DNA of 64,000 nt from Pyxidicoccus caerfyrddinensis (GTDB taxonomy: Bacteria > Myxococcota > Myxococcia > Myxococcales > Myxococcaceae), in NCBI RefSeq assembly GCF_010894405.1, contig NZ_JAAIYA010000019.1, positions 124,001 through 188,000 on the forward strand, read 5' to 3'. How positions within the stretch are numbered: position 1 is the stretch's first letter; every line of letters begins with the position of its first letter. The translations under genes and the position numbers were made by a program. A model generated the notes under the pieces. The model was not told the origin of the DNA and did no database searches. It saw only the letters and a list, made by a program, of their open reading frames with translations. This document shows, piece after piece, positions 49,745 to 59,298 of this stretch.

Positions 49745-50098
49745 GTGACGCGAGGTGCCGCCGTGGCGCAGTACAAGAGGCCGGAGAAGCGTGAGGAGCC
49801 GCTGGGCCTTCGTCTGACGAAGACGGAGAACGAGGAGTTGTTGAACGCCCTGGCCGAGGAGAAGAAGGACTCGGCCAACAAGGAGATGACGCGGACTGAG
49901 CTGGGCCAGCTCATCTGGACGGACGGGCTCGACCTGTACGCTGCGCGACAGGTCGCCGGCCCGGAGCGGGTCCGAGCCTTGGCCGCTCGCGCCTACGCAG
50001 GTGACGAGCGCGCCCTTCTGGCGGAAGCGCTCCGTCGCCTGCTGGAGTCCGCTGAGTCGCCCGTGCCGGAGAAGTCGGCGAAGAAGGGCGGCAAGTAG
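49745..50098 (+). CDS. Small DNA-binding-like protein, divergent early gene
   Basis: The GTG at 49745 follows GGAGGG by seven bases. The 117-residue product has a short basic strand AQYKRPEKREEPLGLRLTK, then helices with ENEELLNALAEEKKDS and MTRTELGQLIWTDGL. The strand-helix-helix start resembles a ribbon-helix-helix protein, though not certain. It is the first rightward gene of the divergent region, where phages often keep a regulator. Confidence 0.55.
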   Translation: MTRGAAVAQYKRPEKREEPLGLRLTKTENEELLNALAEEKKDSANKEMTRTELGQLIWTDGLDLYAARQVAGPERVRALAARAYAGDERALLAEALRRLLESAESPVPEKSAKKGGK

Positions 50099-50133
50099 AT
50101 GGGCAGCCGAGCGGCCGAGCGCGAGAGGGCCTC

Positions 50134-50946
50134 ATGAATAAGGGCACCCGCAGAACGTCAGGGGTAGGGCAACGATCGGACGGGACCGAGCAGCACCACT
50201 ACGTCTCGAAGCTGCGCGATCTACCGGGCTTCGGCCGGGTGTACCTCGCGTTTGCTCGCGACACTGAAGCACCGGCCATCGTGCAGGCGTACACCGGCCG
50301 CCAGCAGCCTCTCCCCGCCGGGCTGGAGCTGCTCGTGAGCACGGGTGATGAGCCGCGCAACCTGACTGTGGAGGTCCGCGGCACTGGCGGCCCGCTGGTG
50401 GACGCACTCGAGGACGCCAGCAACCTCCTGGACGCGGCCCTGTCGCGTCCTGAGACGATGACGCACCTGCAGCGCAGGCGGCGCGCGCGTGGACGCACGC
50501 ACCGGACGGCCTGGCTTGGGTGGGCCAGCGCCGGTGTGAGCCTCTCCCTCGCAGCGGGCTTGGCGCTGTGTCTGCTGTCTCGTGACGCGCAGCCGCCCGG
50601 CGAATCCCACGAGCCGATAGCCCAGGCCTCGGTGCCCAAGGAGGCCGTAGAGGACGTGCCTCTGCCGACGGAGGTTGCGAGCTGGGCCAACGTTCTCGGT
50701 AGCAGTAGCGATCGCGAGCCACTCACCATCCGGAAGCGGTATGTCATTCCGGACAAACCGCTCAAGGGGCAGGACACGCCGCCGTGCCTGCGCGGGCACG
50801 TAGCCATCAACGGCGGGTGCTGGGTGCGCCTGAAGGATGACGCGCCGAACTGTCCTGAGGGGAGTGCCGAATACAAGGGAGGCTGCTACCTGCCTGTGAA
50901 GGGGGAGAAGCCGGGATCCGTGAGCATCGACCGGAGCCGGCCGTGA
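50134..50946 (+). CDS. Membrane protein with C-terminal Cys domain
   Basis: The 270-residue product has a soluble N-terminal domain (RVYLAFARDTEAPAIVQAYTG, ELLVSTGDEP), one span at about residues 127-150 (WLGWASAGVSLSLAAGLALCLL) and a C-terminal Cys region (PPCLRGHVAINGGCWVRL, NCPEGSAEYKGGCYLP). The last pattern is shared with C-termini of myxobacterial proteins that have kinase domains. There is no kinase here. It is a host-adapted membrane protein of the rightward early operon. The next GTG overlaps its stop. Confidence 0.65.
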   Translation: MNKGTRRTSGVGQRSDGTEQHHYVSKLRDLPGFGRVYLAFARDTEAPAIVQAYTGRQQPLPAGLELLVSTGDEPRNLTVEVRGTGGPLVDALEDASNLLDAALSRPETMTHLQRRRRARGRTHRTAWLGWASAGVSLSLAAGLALCLLSRDAQPPGESHEPIAQASVPKEAVEDVPLPTEVASWANVLGSSSDREPLTIRKRYVIPDKPLKGQDTPPCLRGHVAINGGCWVRLKDDAPNCPEGSAEYKGGCYLPVKGEKPGSVSIDRSRP

Positions 50947-51227
50947 CCGTTCCGGCTGTGACTCTCGGACAGGTGCGCGAAGGGAAGACCGCGAAGCCGT
51001 TCCCGCCTCGAGTCGAGCGCGTCAGCATCGCCGGCGAAGGTAACGGTACCTTCCGAGTGCTGCGCCCTGGTCATGCCCCCGCGTGGCTCAAGCCCGGAAC
51101 CATCGCCCGCCGCTGGCCCGTCGTCGTCAAAGGTGGCGCCACGGCGAAGGCGCCCGCTGTGCGATACGAACTCGACCCATCGGCCAAGACGAAGCAGCAG
51201 CGCACCGGGAAAACAGGAGGCAAGTGA
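50943..51227 (+). CDS. Small basic protein, paralogue of next gene
   Basis: The GTG overlaps the upstream stop. The 94-residue product has TFRVLRPGHAPAW and TIARRWPVVVK, then a Lys-rich end. The sequence around these is repeated in the gene at 51227 (GRFRVIYPSGAV, TIASRFPVVV), so the two arose by duplication. The basic strands may bind nucleic acid. Function unknown. Confidence 0.6.
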   Translation: MTVPAVTLGQVREGKTAKPFPPRVERVSIAGEGNGTFRVLRPGHAPAWLKPGTIARRWPVVVKGGATAKAPAVRYELDPSAKTKQQRTGKTGGK

Positions 51228-51613
51228 TGGGCGTCAATGCCAGGGGAGTCCAGGAGGGGCAAACGCGGCAGGACCCGAATGCAATCGGGCGCTACACCGT
51301 TACCGTCACCATCGGAAAGAGGGAGGCTGACGGACGGTTCCGGGTCATCTACCCGAGCGGTGCCGTAAAGCGCCAATCGGCCGCTACCATTGCCTCACGG
51401 TTCCCGGTCGTGGTCGTGACGAGGCGGGCCATCCTTGAACGGGAGCCGACAGCGGAGGCGCTGGAGACAGAGGTGCAGCGCCTGCGCGCGTGGCAGATAG
51501 AGGCGATTGCCCTGCTGAGTACGGCTGTCACCTACGTCCCCCAGAACAAGCCCACGCTCCGGAAGCGGATTGCGGACTGCATTGCCAGCGCCGCCAAGGA
51601 ACCCACGCCGTGA
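51227..51613 (+). CDS. Basic protein, paralogue of upstream gene
   Basis: The ATG at 51227 follows AGGAGG. The 128-residue product has two beta strands (RYTVTVTIGKRE, FRVIYPSGAVKRQ), the TIASRFPVVV motif shared with its neighbour, and a helical C-terminus (TEVQRLRAWQIEAIALLSTAV, LRKRIADCIASA). Its start overlaps the last base of the upstream stop. Perhaps a small DNA-binding protein of the early region. Confidence 0.6.
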   Translation: MGVNARGVQEGQTRQDPNAIGRYTVTVTIGKREADGRFRVIYPSGAVKRQSAATIASRFPVVVVTRRAILEREPTAEALETEVQRLRAWQIEAIALLSTAVTYVPQNKPTLRKRIADCIASAAKEPTP

Positions 51614-51696
51614 GCCGTAGGCGGATGGTCCTCGGCAAACTGCTGGGACTCATCGTCTGGATCCCCATCGCAGGCGTCATGTACATCGTCGGCTAG
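51610..51696 (+). CDS. Tiny membrane protein, 28 residues
   Basis: The GTG at 51610 overlaps the stop of the upstream gene. The product is basic at the start (SRRRMVLGK) and then one hydrophobic span LLGLIVWIPIAGVMYIVG. It is coupled to the early operon. Such small single-span proteins are common in phages and easily missed. Confidence 0.5.
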   Translation: MSRRRMVLGKLLGLIVWIPIAGVMYIVG

Positions 51697-52043
51697 CGGG
51701 TATTCGCCGAGAAAGGCACTCCCCTGGAGCGGTGCTTACGCGGCAAGACTCCGAGCGAGTTCTCCGACCAAGACCAGCGCTCCCTGACGGTGCTGTTCAG
51801 GATGTACGCCATCGTGAGTGCGCTGCAGCTGCGGAGAGGAACTCGAAGCCATGATGCCCCAGTCCGCCGCGCCACCTGCGTGTCCATGCGCGCCAAGCCC
51901 GGCCTGTCCGCGCCCGCCGTGACGCAGGCACGTGCTGTTCCGCCGCTGTGCGCCTGGCGTGCAGTTGCGGCAGCGCATGGGGCTGCGACGACCACGGCGA
52001 GCATCACGGTCAGCATGAGGACGCGGGCACCAAGGTGCTCCAT
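51693..52043 (-). CDS. Doubtful exported protein
   Basis: The frame from the ATG at 52043 begins with a convincing signal peptide (RVLMLTVMLAVVVAAPCAAA) followed by 86 residues with no recognised pattern. Near the 3' end another frame gives a more natural helical end (ALVLVGELARSLAA), so a frameshift may be present. It is leftward and convergent with the small genes upstream. Low support. Confidence 0.35.
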   Translation of the reverse strand: MEHLGARVLMLTVMLAVVVAAPCAAATARQAHSGGTARACVTAGADRPGLARMDTQVARRTGASWLRVPLRSCSALTMAYILNSTVRERWSWSENSLGVLPRKHRSRGVPFSANTR

Positions 52044-52688
52044 TCGCTCGGGCTGCTTACGTGTAGCAGTCGGGCTTGACAGCGCCCGCACAGCGGGTGC
52101 ACCTTGCATGGTGAAGCACGTAGTACCTCGCTGGGGCTTCGGCTCAGGTAAGCAGCGAGACACCAACCCAGACTTCTGAGCGCCGGTGGCACCACTGCGG
52201 TGGACCACTCGCGTTCCGGCTCCCGCTGCCAGTCTTACCTCTGTCAGCGCGGAGCCGTCTTTCCGGGGTTACGCAGTGCTCGCCCAGCTAGAACCAGCAC
52301 AGAGCCGAGTCGCCGAGCATGGCGCCCCCAGCCCGCAGTCCGCCTCTGGAGGGGCTATGGCTACGTCGCGCGTCGCCGTCCGACTATGCAGCCCGCCCGC
52401 GCATGCGGCATTGAGCGCCACCCCGGTGCCTCCCGCTCTCCGAAGCTGGACGGTGCGTCCAGCGTCTGCACTGTCCGCGCCCTCGCAGCACGCGCTCGTG
52501 CGCGTGCCTGCGGGCGCCTGTCACCTCACTTCCGCACTCGACGTCGTTGGGCATGCTCAACGCCCATGCCCGCCGTGAATTGGCGCGGTGGTTGCTGATG
52601 TAGGCGCGCACGCGCATGGCGGAACCGCGCCCGCCCCGTAGGGTTGTCTTACGACGTTGAACCTGATAGGTTGTTCAGTGGGGTGGCA
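52044..52688. other. Stretch without supported gene before excisionase
   Basis: These 645 bases carry several open frames on both strands, but none has a good ribosome binding site or convincing composition. It presumably contains promoter and binding sites for Xis and Int. I see no tRNA gene here. Confidence 0.4.
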
Positions 52689-52967
52689 ATGAGGAGCGGG
52701 GGTGAGGATATGGGCAACTGCGATGGTGGTTCCAACAACTCCGGTGCCTCTGGCAACGCGCGCCCTTCGCTCGTCGTCGTGCCCGAGGGAGGACTGTGGA
52801 CAGCGGCTGACGTGGCCGCCTACCTCAGCCTCTCCGTCGACTGGGTGTGGAAGCAGGTGCGGTGCAATTCGGGCCTGCCCTTCATCCGCCTCGGCCGCAA
52901 CGTGCGCTTCGACCCGGACAAGGTGAAGGCATGGCTGGCAGCTCAGCCGCAGGGAGGCAAGCAGTGA
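52689..52967 (+). CDS. xis: Excisionase-like helix-turn-helix protein
   Basis: From the ATG at 52689 the product has 92 residues; ATG 52710 (85 residues) is also good. After a Gly/Asn/Ser-rich start it has LWTAADVAAYLSLSVDWVWKQVR, a MerR/AlpA-type helix-turn-helix, then LPFIRLGRNVRFDPDKVKAWLA, the wing and closing helix. This HTH_17 plan is that of phage excisionases. The start of the integrase overlaps its stop (GTGA). Confidence 0.82.
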   Translation: MRSGGEDMGNCDGGSNNSGASGNARPSLVVVPEGGLWTAADVAAYLSLSVDWVWKQVRCNSGLPFIRLGRNVRFDPDKVKAWLAAQPQGGKQ

Positions 52968-54129
52968 AGCCCGGGGCGTACTTCAGGCCCAACAAGGAGG
53001 GCAAGGCGGTGCTTGCCGCGAGCAAGCGCCTGCAGCGGCGCGCGCCGGAGTACGGCACCTGGTGGGTGCGCTACACCGACTCGGCCGGGGTGGTGCGCCG
53101 TGAGCGGTGCAGCGAGGTGATGCAGGAGGCAGCGCATAAGCGCGCCATGGAACTGCACCTCCTCGCCGAACGCCGTCGGAAGGGGCTCGAGGTAGACGCC
53201 CTCAACATCATCCCCTGCCGGAGGATGCACGAGCTCTACTTGGAGGCGCACGCGCACCTGAGCAGCCAGGCGCCGATGCGCAGCCAAGTGAAGAACTGGT
53301 TCGACCCGCACTTCGGCAGCACCCCCACGGCGGACGTCACCCCGGCCGACTGCGAGGCGCTGCTCACCAAGGCGCGGAAGGCGGGGCAGAAGCCCGCCAC
53401 GGTGCGGCAGCTCCACATCCGCGGGCGCCTCATTTGGAAGTACGCCGTCAACCGGCTCCGCGCGGCGAAGGAGAATCCGTGGAACAGCGTAGTGCGCCCC
53501 ACGGTGCCGAAGGTGCCCGTCGTCTTCCTCTCACGAGAGCAGGTGAACGGCATCCTTGACGCGGCGGGCCCGTTTCGCTTCCTCCTCCTCCTGGCGGTAC
53601 TAACCGGCGGGCGGCGTGGCGAATTCGGGGGGCTGCGCTGGGATGACTTCCACCTGGACGAGGGCCCGACGGGCACCGTCCACTACCGGCGCAGCTGGGC
53701 GCGAAGCACCACCAAGGGCAGCAAGGCGCGGGTGGTGCCGCTGCACCCGGTGCTACTCCCGGAGATTGAGCGCGCACGGCGGGCGGCTACGTCGGAGTTC
53801 GTTTTCCCGGCGCCGCGCAAGGGCGGCATGCGGCACGAGGCGTGGCACACCGCGAAGCTGGTGCGCAGCATCGCCCGGCGCGCGGGCGTGGAGTTGCCCA
53901 GGGGCACGACCTTCCACACCCTCCGCAAGACGTTCCTGACGCACCTGATTCGGGACACAGGCGGGGACATCGCCACCGCGCAGCAGCTGGCCGGGCACTC
54001 CACGCCGGCCGTCACCGCCACGTACTATGTCGGGCGAGACGTCGAGCACATGGCCAGCCGTGTCGCCGCGCTGCGCCTGGTGGGCGTGGCGGCGGCTGAG
54101 CACACCACGGACACACGGGCGGCAACTGG

Positions 54130-54183
54130 CACCGCCGATGCTTTAGGAAACAACGAAAAGGAGGAGCAAATGCAGGGGGTTAC

Positions 54184-54190
<7 letters not shown>
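54130..54190. other. Probable right attachment junction (attR)
   Basis: The end of the prophage should lie between the last int codons that look phage-like (near 54,130) and the stop of the NtrC-family gene (54,184). The stretch near 54,150-54,185 includes AGGAGGAGCAAATGCAGGGGG. The matching left junction lies outside the window, so the core cannot be delimited. Confidence 0.5.
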
Positions 54191-55713
<1,523 letters not shown>

Positions 55714-55923
55714 TCCCGGCGACGGGCCACGGGGCGCGGCCCCTCGCGGGCGGATGACACAATTTCACGGAAAATATTTGGAGATTCAAGGGTTTCCGAG
55801 ACCGCACCGGGTGTCACGGATGGGACAAATGCTTTGACTCGCCTGCCCTACTGCGACTAGACGCGTCGCATCCTGCCCGCGCGAGCGGGCGTGTATTCGT
55901 TTTTCACGAATTCGGGAGGAATG
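55714..55923. promoter_or_regulatory. Divergent region between regulator and lipoprotein genes
   Basis: This 210-base stretch contains an AT-rich core near 55,757-55,800 and an element TTGACT (55834-55839) with CTAGAC 17 bases on, a weak sigma-70-like match in the lipoprotein direction. A sigma-54 site was not recognised. Confidence 0.35.
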
Positions 55924-56673
55924 ATGCGTCGGATTACCCTTTGGGCGGGGCTCTCCCTCGCCATGGCCGTGCTCACCGGCTGCCCCCCTTCGTACCCCAA
56001 CTGCAAGGATGACTCGACCTGCACCGAGAAGGGCGAGGTCTGTGTCCAGGGGACGTGCCAGGAGTGCGCCACCGACGCGAACTGCAAGGAGGGCTTCGCC
56101 TGCCAGGCCAACAAGTGCGCCCCCAAGCCGCCGGAGTGCACCACGGACGCGGCCTGCGGCAGCGGCAAGATCTGCGAGGCCGGCAAGTGCGCCGAGGCGC
56201 AGTGCAAGGATGACTCGGCGTGCGGTGGTGGCAAGTGCCAGGCCGGCCGTTGCCAGGCGCCGACGGACACCTGCTCCGCGAACACCGACTGCGGTGAGGG
56301 CCAGGAGTGCCAGGCCGGCAAGTGCGTGACGGCCTCCGCGGACAAGTGCGACTGGAGCCCCATCCGCTTCGGCTTCAACGAGTCCTCGCTGTCCTCCGAG
56401 GCCCAGCAGCGCCTGTCGGGCCTGGCCACCTGCATGAAGACGGGTCAGCAGGGCGCCCTCACGCTCGCCGGGCATGCGGACGAGCGCGGCACCGAGGAGT
56501 ACAACCTCCAGCTGTCCAACCGCCGCGCGGCGTCCGTGAAGCGGTACCTGACGGACCTGGGCGTGAAGGGCAACCAGCTGAAGACGGTGGGTTATGGTGA
56601 GACCCGCCCCGTCAGCAACGCCTCCAGCGAGGAGTCGTGGTCGGAGAACCGGCGCGTCGAGTTCCAGCGCTAG
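55924..56673 (+). CDS. OmpA-domain (Pal-like) lipoprotein with Cys-rich repeats
   Basis: The ATG at 55924 follows GGGAGGA. The 249-residue product has a lipobox ending in Cys (AVLTGC, about residue 19). A Cys-rich region of about 115 residues follows, with repeats such as CATDANCKEGFAC, GSGKICEAGKC and GEGQECQAGKC. The C-terminus (from about 142) is an OmpA-C/Pal domain: IRFGFNESSLSSEAQQ, TLAGHADERGTEEYN, LSNRRAASVKRYL. Such proteins bind peptidoglycan and link it to the outer membrane. Extra Cys repeats are typical of myxobacteria. Confidence 0.88.
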   Translation: MRRITLWAGLSLAMAVLTGCPPSYPNCKDDSTCTEKGEVCVQGTCQECATDANCKEGFACQANKCAPKPPECTTDAACGSGKICEAGKCAEAQCKDDSACGGGKCQAGRCQAPTDTCSANTDCGEGQECQAGKCVTASADKCDWSPIRFGFNESSLSSEAQQRLSGLATCMKTGQQGALTLAGHADERGTEEYNLQLSNRRAASVKRYLTDLGVKGNQLKTVGYGETRPVSNASSEESWSENRRVEFQR

Positions 56674-56697
56674 TTCTGGGGTAGGCTGGCGCGCGTC

Positions 56698-57132
56698 ATG
56701 GCCGTCCACGAGCCGGAAGCGCGTCAGTCGTATCTCGTCTTTGCCTGCGGTAGCAGCTGGTACGCGGTCCCCGCGGAGACAGCGGCGGAGGTTGTCACCT
56801 TCCCCGAGCTCACGCGGGTACCGGGCGCTCCGGCCCACCTGCTCGGCGTGTTCGCCCACCGGGGAGAAGTCATCCCGGTGGTGGACATGGGCCTGCTGGT
56901 GGGCGGCGCCAGTCAGTCGTCGCGGCGGGCGGTGCTGGTGCGCCTGCCCCGCGGCACCCTCGCCCTCACGGCCAGCACGGTGGCCGGCGTCTCCCCGGTG
57001 ACGGGTACGCTGGACCCGCTCGGCCCCACGGGCGTCCACGTCCACCTGCGCGGCCCCGCCAAGAGCGGCCCCCGGGACGTGGCCGTCATCGACCCCGAAG
57101 GCCTCTTCGACCACCTCAGCCAGGGCGCCTGA
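56698..57132 (+). CDS. cheW: CheW-like coupling protein
   Basis: The 144-residue product is a single CheW domain: SYLVFACGSSWYAVPAETAAEVV, then PELTRVPGAPAHLLGVFAHRGEVIPVVDM, and an end with VHLRG, AVIDPEGLFDHL. CheW joins receptors to the kinase CheA. It is the first gene of the chemosensory operon and is followed by a second, divergent CheW-like gene after three bases. Confidence 0.9.
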   Translation: MAVHEPEARQSYLVFACGSSWYAVPAETAAEVVTFPELTRVPGAPAHLLGVFAHRGEVIPVVDMGLLVGGASQSSRRAVLVRLPRGTLALTASTVAGVSPVTGTLDPLGPTGVHVHLRGPAKSGPRDVAVIDPEGLFDHLSQGA

Positions 57133-57135
57133 GTC

Positions 57136-57501
57136 ATGGGCCCCCCTGACGTGCGCGGCATGCTCCTGTGTCACGCGGGGCCGCACCGGCTCGCCTTCCA
57201 CGCGCACGAGGTGGCCGCCATCGCCATGCCGGAAGGCCGGGACGCGGCCTCCGCCCGCAGGGCCTTCCACGCCCCGGACGGCGCCGCCCGCGTGCTGGTG
57301 TCCGCGTCGGGCGGGGCGGTGGGCGTGGACACGCTGGAGATTGAAGCCGAGCCGCACCCGCTGCTGCCCGCGCCGCCGGTGGCGGTGGCCGCGTCGGGTG
57401 GGAGTCTGCGAGGCTTCGTCCTGGTGCAGGGGCGGCTGTGGCCGCTGGTGGGGCTGGTGGACTTCGAGCGCTTCCTGCGCGGACTCGTGGAGGGGGAATG
57501 A
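57136..57501 (+). CDS. Divergent CheW-like protein
   Basis: The 121-residue product resembles a CheW domain in layout, with a strand-rich body (LLCHAGPHRLAFHAHEVAAIAMP), but the usual GxxNxRG-like segment is not apparent. It ends SLRGFVLVQGRLWPLVGLVDFERFL, similar to the end of CheW. It is located between cheW and the first receptor. A role as an alternative adaptor is likely. Confidence 0.7.
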   Translation: MGPPDVRGMLLCHAGPHRLAFHAHEVAAIAMPEGRDAASARRAFHAPDGAARVLVSASGGAVGVDTLEIEAEPHPLLPAPPVAVAASGGSLRGFVLVQGRLWPLVGLVDFERFLRGLVEGE

Positions 57502-59291
57502 AGGCGCCGGAAGGCTTGAGGGGGCTGGCCCGGTGGACGGCGCGTCCGGCGCTGCTGGGCACCTCCGTGGGTACGGGGTTGGGGCTGTTGCACGCGCTCT
57601 TCACGGACTCGGTTCCGGCAGGCGGGTGGGGCGTCCTGCTCGGGCAGATGGGGCTGATGCTGGCGCTGTCGCTCTGGCTCATCGGCGTGTACAGCCGGCG
57701 CTCGCTGCGCGTGTTGTACGCGCTGGGCGAGGCGCGGCTGCCGCCGACGCCGGAGCACCTGCGTGACGCGCTGCTGGAGGCCCGCGTCTTCCCCGAGCGG
57801 TGCTTTGCCTTCGTCCTCCAGAACTGGGTGGTCGGCTCGCTGCTCTTGGCGGTGCTCTTCGTCCCGCTGTCGGGCGCGGAGTGGACGCTGGGGCTGCGCA
57901 TCGTCCTGGGCGGCGTGTCCCTGGGCCCGCTGAGCGCGCTCTTCATCTACCTGCTGGTGGCGCGCCGCGGGCGCAAGGCCGTGGAGTGGGTCGCCGCGCA
58001 GGGGCTGTCGCCGCTGGAGGTGGTGGCCGCGGTGCCGCCCCGGCGCATGCACATCCGCCGGCGCATGGTGCTCTTCACCGCCATCGCCGTGCTCAGCCCG
58101 TCCCTCTTCATCCTCGACGCCTCCGTCTCCCACACCCTGCGCACGATGGACCAGATGGTGGCGGTGGACTCGCCTGACGCGAAGGCGGCCGTGAAGCAGG
58201 AGCGGGACCGCGACGGCACCGGGATGGCGGTGGCGGGACTCGTGGCCCTGCTGGTGATGCTCACCGCGTACCTGGGCGGCACCGTCATCGCCGAGCCGCT
58301 GCGCTCCATCACCGAGGACGCCACGCGCATCGCCCAGGGCGACTTGCGCCCGCCGCGCGTCATCGCCGCGGAGGACGAGGTGTGGGCCACGTCGGCCGCC
58401 TTCGCGCAGATGCAGGCGCAACTGGGGCAGGCGCTCACCCAGCTGCGGCGCGCGGGCCTGCAGATTTCGACCACCACCGAGCAGCTGGTGGCCACCTCCG
58501 GAGAGCAGGAGTCCGGCGCGGACGAGCAGGCCAGCTCGCTCAACGTGACGAGCGCCACCACGGAGGAGCTGGCGCGCTCGGCGACGCAGATAGCGGGCAA
58601 CGCCGAGTCCGTGTCCACCATCGCCGAGACGACCTTCGCCGCCGCGCAGACGGGCCAGCGCGGCGCGGCCGCCTTCCTCGGCTCCATGCAGCGCATGAAG
58701 GAGGACAACCAGGCCATCGCCGACGCGGTGGTGCGCCTCAACAAGCGCGTGCAGCAGATTGGCAAGGTGGTGGAGTTCATCAACGAGATTGCCGACAAGT
58801 CGGACCTGCTGGCGCTCAACGCGGAGCTGGAGGGCACCAAGGCGGGCGAGGTGGGGCGGGGCTTCTCGCTGGTGGCCGCGGAGATGCGCAGGCTCGCGGA
58901 GAACGTCATCCGCTCCACCAAGGCGATTGAGCAGCTCATCGAGGAGATTCGCGACGCGACGCACGCGGCGGTGATGGCCACCGAGGCGGGGCTGAAGACG
59001 ACGGACGCGGGCACCGTGCTGGCGGCCCAGGTGGACGAGAGCCTGAGCCTCATCCTCGAACTGGCGCGGCAGACCTCACACGCGGTGCGCAGCATCCACC
59101 TGGCCACGCAGCAGCAGCAGACGGGCACGGACCAGCTCGCCGCGGCCATGGGCGACATCCTGCGCGTCACGGAGCAGAACTCGGCGGCCACCAAGCAGAT
59201 GGCGGCGGCCAACGCGGACCTGGCCTCACTCGCCCGCGACTTGAAGCGGGTGGTGGAGCGCTTCCACGTGGGCGCCGGGGAGAGGGTGTGA
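57498..59291 (+). CDS. Methyl-accepting chemotaxis protein 1
   Basis: The ATG overlaps the upstream stop. The 597-residue product has several hydrophobic segments: one or two near residues 25-60 (LGQMGLMLALSLWLIGVY), others near 110-155 (VVGSLLLAVLFVPLSG, LGPLSALFIYLLVA), 190-215 and about 235-255 before HAMP. HAMP-like PLRSITEDATRIAQGDL follows, then the signalling domain with a tip around KSDLLALNAELEGTKAGEVGRGFSLV. The tip deviates from the canonical E. coli type (NAAIEAARAGE). Multi-span sensing part with no large periplasmic domain suggests intramembrane or close-range sensing. Confidence 0.9.
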   Translation: MKAPEGLRGLARWTARPALLGTSVGTGLGLLHALFTDSVPAGGWGVLLGQMGLMLALSLWLIGVYSRRSLRVLYALGEARLPPTPEHLRDALLEARVFPERCFAFVLQNWVVGSLLLAVLFVPLSGAEWTLGLRIVLGGVSLGPLSALFIYLLVARRGRKAVEWVAAQGLSPLEVVAAVPPRRMHIRRRMVLFTAIAVLSPSLFILDASVSHTLRTMDQMVAVDSPDAKAAVKQERDRDGTGMAVAGLVALLVMLTAYLGGTVIAEPLRSITEDATRIAQGDLRPPRVIAAEDEVWATSAAFAQMQAQLGQALTQLRRAGLQISTTTEQLVATSGEQESGADEQASSLNVTSATTEELARSATQIAGNAESVSTIAETTFAAAQTGQRGAAAFLGSMQRMKEDNQAIADAVVRLNKRVQQIGKVVEFINEIADKSDLLALNAELEGTKAGEVGRGFSLVAAEMRRLAENVIRSTKAIEQLIEEIRDATHAAVMATEAGLKTTDAGTVLAAQVDESLSLILELARQTSHAVRSIHLATQQQQTGTDQLAAAMGDILRVTEQNSAATKQMAAANADLASLARDLKRVVERFHVGAGERV

Positions 59292-59298
59292 GGGGGCC

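Larger units (their letters stand above)
1..54183. mobile_element. Large lambda-like prophage, left end outside window
   Basis: The region begins inside a capsid gene and holds head-tail connectors, a complete tail module in lambda order, a lysis cassette, accessory cargo, a Bet/RecT annealing gene, an excisionase-like gene and a tyrosine integrase. Past 54,183 the genes are chromosomal regulators and chemosensory genes. The right boundary is placed at the 3' end of the integrase, whose last codons overlap the NtrC-family gene. Portal and terminase are not seen in intact form and presumably lie left of the window. With at least 54 kb visible it is a large prophage rich in cargo. Whether it is inducible cannot be judged. 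The accessory block at 28-46 kb contains decayed genes, so parts may come from older insertions. Confidence 0.85.

Noticed and set aside
51697..52688. Search for a tRNA gene next to the integrase
   Set aside because: No cloverleaf-like arms or CCA end were recognised. The integration target appears to be next to a protein gene.
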